Positions 29,017 to 32,085 of a DNA stretch of 32,085 nt are shown here, piece after piece; the first letter of the stretch is position 1; every line of letters starts with the position of its first letter. The position numbers and the translations under genes were made by a program. The stretch comes from an uncultured Bacilli bacterium (GTDB lineage: Bacteria; Bacillota_I; Bacilli_A; RF39; UBA660): contig CANQQR010000009.1 of NCBI GenBank assembly GCA_947626035.1, positions 1 to 32,085 of the forward strand, given 5' to 3'. Under the pieces are notes generated by a model. It was not told where the DNA came from, ran no database searches, and was given only the letters and a program-made list of their open reading frames with translations.

Positions 29017-29709
29017 ATGATAGAAAAGATAATTAGATTTTTTAAAAAGTTTGCATTTTTTACTACTAGTTATAGTATTAATGTGTTTCCGCCTCCACTT
29101 AGTAAGGAAGAGGAAGATAAGTATATTTTTCTTTCTTGTAATGGAGATAAGGAAGCAAGAAGTATTTTGATTGAGCATAATTTGAGGCTCGTTGCGCATA
29201 TTGTTAAGAAGTTTGAGAATTTTAATGAGAGTGCGGATGATTTGATAAGTATTGGGACTATTGGATTAATAAAGGGGGTTGATACTTATAATCCTAATAA
29301 GCCTGTTAAACTTATTACTTATGCAGCTAAGTGTATAGAAAACGAGATTCTTATGTATATTAGACAGAATAAGAAGAGTCAGTTAAATGTTAGTTTGAAT
29401 GATTCTATTGGGTATGATAAGGATGGGAATGAGATTACTCTTGCTGATGTTATTAAGGATGATTATGTAGATTCTAGTGAGGTTGTTAATTTAAAAGATA
29501 ATGTTACTCTTTTAAAAAAGTATATTGATGTTTTAAATAAGAGAGAGAAAGATATTATTATTAGAAGGTATGGGCTGCTTAATAAAAAGGAAGAGACTCA
29601 ACGGGAGATTGCAAAGGAGCTTAATATTAGTAGAAGTTATGTTTCTAGGATTGAAAAAAGGGCTTTAGTGAAGTTAATGAGGGAATTTATTAAGCATAAT
29701 AATGTATAA
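29017..29709 (+). CDS. sigK: Sporulation sigma factor SigK with apparent pro-sequence
   Basis: LIEHNLRLVAHIVKKFEN, EDLISIGTIGLIKG-type region 2, QREIAKELNISRSYVSRIEKRAL region 4; hydrophobic N-terminus ending TTSYSINVFPPPLS like pro-SigK. Confidence 0.92.
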   Translation: MIEKIIRFFKKFAFFTTSYSINVFPPPLSKEEEDKYIFLSCNGDKEARSILIEHNLRLVAHIVKKFENFNESADDLISIGTIGLIKGVDTYNPNKPVKLITYAAKCIENEILMYIRQNKKSQLNVSLNDSIGYDKDGNEITLADVIKDDYVDSSEVVNLKDNVTLLKKYIDVLNKREKDIIIRRYGLLNKKEETQREIAKELNISRSYVSRIEKRALVKLMREFIKHNNV

Positions 29710-29712
29710 AAT

Positions 29713-29745
29713 AAAGAACAAATTGTTAATGATTTGTTCTTTTGT
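29713..29745. terminator. Bidirectional terminator between sigK and HTH gene
   Basis: AAAGAACAAAT-N8-ATTTGTTCTTT then TGTTTTATT. Confidence 0.8.
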
Positions 29746-29746
29746 T

Positions 29747-29995
29747 TTATTCAAAGAATTTGTTTAAAGGTACACCTAGTACTTCACTTATTTTGTATAG
29801 ATTATATATGCTTATGCCTTGACTAACTTTTGTGCTTTCCATGCTTCCTATAAGTGATACACTCACACCTATTTTTTTAGCTAGGTCACTTTGTGTCATT
29901 GAGTGTTTATTAGCATTATATAAGATTCTATACTTCTTTATATTTTTACCGACTATATTATTTACTATTTTTTCATTTTTCATTTTAACCCTCAT
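29747..29995 (-). CDS. XRE-family HTH regulator (small)
   Basis: MTQSDLAKKIGVSVSLIGSMESTKVSQGISIYNLYKISEVLGV. Confidence 0.9.
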   Translation of the reverse strand: MRVKMKNEKIVNNIVGKNIKKYRILYNANKHSMTQSDLAKKIGVSVSLIGSMESTKVSQGISIYNLYKISEVLGVPLNKFFE

Positions 29996-30010
29996 TTATT
30001 TTATAAAGTT

Positions 30011-30060
30011 AATGGGCCAGACTGAACTCACTACTTTTCAATTTTAAAGTCCGGCCCATT
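30011..30060. repeat. GC-rich inverted repeat downstream of the surface protein gene
   Basis: AATGGGCC(a)GACT ... AGTC(c)GGCCCATT; 8 bp, 1 mismatch, 4 bp, 24-nt loop. Confidence 0.85.
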
Positions 30061-30070
30061 TATTATTTAT

Positions 30071-32085
30071 TTAGTTTTCTTTTGCATCGCATGAACTATC
30101 TGAAGTGACTTCATATGGGTCACCAGCGGTACCGCTACCAGATAACTGAACACAAGATTTCAGAGAAATTACTGGACGCACGACGCGATTCGACGCGTTG
30201 TCGGACGAGTAGTGCAAGTAACCAGCGAAGCTAGAACCGCCCACAAAAAACACGGACGCGTTGTTACTTTTGAAGTGACACGGACTCATTGTCCACCACC
30301 AGTTCAATCCGGTTGAGCTTCCTCCGGAAGCGTTCCTATAGTAGTAAGCACTATCGTTGTTAGTTCCATAGAAGCCTCCTGCAAACACTACTTCGTCTGC
30401 GGTCATTAAACCTATTGGCTTTGTTAGAGCACCGTTACCACCAGAAGCTTGACTTACACTAAACATATCTTTCTTTCTCTCTGCGTCAGGTGAGTCAAAA
30501 TTTGCTTTTCCATCTCCACCTACGCCACATTTGAATGATGGATGATTTTTTGTATTATCTGCTTTATTTGTTACGAATTTTCTATAGCCATTATAATACA
30601 TTGTTCCACTTGATGCCCATTCTGATGTTTTTTCTCCATATGTGCTTCTATCATTACAATATATTGCTGTTTTACTTATGTATTTATCATAACTTTGTAA
30701 GTTACTTGTATACCATTTTTCTAATTCTGTCATTATTGGACTTGGTGTTGCATTTCCTCTTATTGCAGATAATGTACTTCCTGTACTATATTTAAAACCT
30801 ACATACGCTGTGTTATTATAGTTACTTGCATTGTATGCAAATCTTCCATTACTTCCAATACTACCACTATTCATTATATAAGCATCTGACCCTGCCGTAC
30901 TAGTCCCCGCATATAAGAGCCTTATACTTTCGTCTTCGTTTAATCTTATTATTCTCCAGTATTTATTCGCAAAATGTACCCAGTTATCGGTAGCATTTCC
31001 TGCATAATAATATACTGTCTTTCCACCCTCAGTATAATTTCCATCTTCATAATATTTAGAAGAAGCTGATACTACTGTTCCAAAACTTCCATCTGCCCTC
31101 TTTCCTACATTCTTAAATATTTCATCAAATTTTGCTAAAGCCTTACTCTTAGCTAATACTGCATTAAATGTACAAGTTACATCACTTGATATTCCTGATA
31201 CTGTTAATGTGGAATTATTACTGTTATAACTTGCTGTTGCTCCTAGACATGATGGATTAACACCATCAAATGTATAACCATCATTTGCTTTTACTCCTGT
31301 AAATGTTGTTGAACCATTTGTTAGTGTACTAGTATAATGCGTTGCTCCACCTATTCCATTTCCTACTGTTAATACTACTTTCGGTAATAATTTTCCTGTT
31401 AATGTACATGTATTATCTCTATTTATTTCTGTTACTTTTACTGTGTTATTACTTCCAAATGCTGCTTTTGCTCCATTATCGCATGTTATTTTTTGACTTT
31501 CAAATGTATAATTTGTTTTTGGTGTTACTCCTTCAAATGTTAATTCTCCTCCTGTTAATGCATTTGATACCTTTGTGTCACTTCCTGTTCCATTTCCTAC
31601 TGTTAATTTTACTGTTGGTAGTTTTCCTATTTTAAATGTACATACTGTTTCTCCTGTTATTCCATTTACTGTTACTGTTGGCAAATTATATGTTGCTTTT
31701 GCATTTCCTGTACATGTTACTTCTTTAAATTGATAACCTGACTTTACTGTTACATTAAATGTTGTTGTTCCTATTCTTCCTATTACTTTATTGGTTGGTG
31801 TTCCTAGGTTTGCTCCATCTGTTGGTTCTGCAACTATTGATACTGAATAACCTCTTTTAAAGTCTACTGTACATGTTGATGGCCCTTGTTTTCCATTTGT
31901 TACTTCTATATTTTCATTCTTCCATGTTGCTTCTACCCCATTTGTACATTTCACACTACTAAATATATATTCATCTACTGATGGTAATGTTGGTTGTTCT
32001 ATTCCTTCTATTGTGTATTTTACTAGTATTACTTTCCCTTTACTATATATTCTATATGGGTCTTCTTTTGTTCCACTTCCTGTTA
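30071..32085 (-). CDS. Large surface protein with Cys-containing repeats and C-terminal CLec/DGR-variable-protein-like domain (5' end outside window)
   Basis: Open frame continues past 31954 to the window edge (GSGTKEDPYRIYSKGKVILVKYTIEG...); repeats LPTVKLTVGNGTG / LPKVVLTVGNGIG; C-term WWWTMSP...NRVVRPVISLKS. Confidence 0.85.
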   Translation of the reverse strand, partial: TGSGTKEDPYRIYSKGKVILVKYTIEGIEQPTLPSVDEYIFSSVKCTNGVEATWKNENIEVTNGKQGPSTCTVDFKRGYSVSIVAEPTDGANLGTPTNKVIGRIGTTTFNVTVKSGYQFKEVTCTGNAKATYNLPTVTVNGITGETVCTFKIGKLPTVKLTVGNGTGSDTKVSNALTGGELTFEGVTPKTNYTFESQKITCDNGAKAAFGSNNTVKVTEINRDNTCTLTGKLLPKVVLTVGNGIGGATHYTSTLTNGSTTFTGVKANDGYTFDGVNPSCLGATASYNSNNSTLTVSGISSDVTCTFNAVLAKSKALAKFDEIFKNVGKRADGSFGTVVSASSKYYEDGNYTEGGKTVYYYAGNATDNWVHFANKYWRIIRLNEDESIRLLYAGTSTAGSDAYIMNSGSIGSNGRFAYNASNYNNTAYVGFKYSTGSTLSAIRGNATPSPIMTELEKWYTSNLQSYDKYISKTAIYCNDRSTYGEKTSEWASSGTMYYNGYRKFVTNKADNTKNHPSFKCGVGGDGKANFDSPDAERKKDMFSVSQASGGNGALTKPIGLMTADEVVFAGGFYGTNNDSAYYYRNASGGSSTGLNWWWTMSPCHFKSNNASVFFVGGSSFAGYLHYSSDNASNRVVRPVISLKSCVQLSGSGTAGDPYEVTSDSSCDAKEN

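Noticed and set aside
28919-29199. N-terminal 90+ residues of the 27493..29199 ORF (MRNEPQIMLNQ...)
   Set aside because: Overlaps sigK and its own promoter region antisense; SD AAGGGGG and consensus promoter support the start at 28918 (MFKTEL).
29747-30060. XRE regulator plus neighbour as a toxin-antitoxin or phage remnant
   Set aside because: No toxin-like partner or phage genes nearby; a single small HTH gene is not sufficient evidence.
31952-31954. GTG at 31954 as the true start of the surface protein
   Set aside because: Frame remains open to the window edge with similar repeat-like sequence and no signal peptide at the GTG; the gene is simply truncated by the window.
30071-32085. Complete DGR within the window
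   Set aside because: No reverse transcriptase ORF, accessory Avd-like gene or second copy of the GC-rich block was seen; only the candidate target is present.

Overview
AT-rich chromosomal window of a low-GC Bacilli/Mollicutes-related bacterium (standard code: Trp = TGG, normal stops). Most genes lie on the minus strand and form a conserved backbone: hrcA-grpE-dnaK-dnaJ, asnS, rplU-prp-rpmA, obgE-yqeG-yqeH-mutL-miaA, and rpsT. Sporulation genes are interleaved: gpr, spoIIP, a spoIVFA/spoIVFB-like pair, and a sigK with an apparent pro-sequence. Accessory content includes a VbhA-like antitoxin/Fic module coupled to asnS, an AAA_14/DUF4143-type ATPase, a secreted S1-type protease, a truncated permease-like protein, and an InlB-repeat lipoprotein with three copies of an unrecognised domain. 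At the right edge is a surface protein, truncated by the window end, whose C-terminus looks like a diversity-generating-retroelement (DGR) variable domain: a GC-rich, NNC-codon-rich block in an otherwise AT-rich gene. The best leads are: (1) the candidate DGR variable region at about 30160-30345; (2) the antitoxin-Fic-asnS operon with a TAATG overlap; (3) a SpoIVFB homologue with no canonical start codon, together with its likely substrate pro-SigK; (4) an hrcA promoter flanked by two CIRCE-like repeats; (5) terminator hairpins that recurrently incorporate stop codons; (6) the new repeated domain in the lipoprotein. No rRNA, tRNA, CRISPR array, transposase or reverse transcriptase was seen. 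All names rest on motif recognition without database searches.
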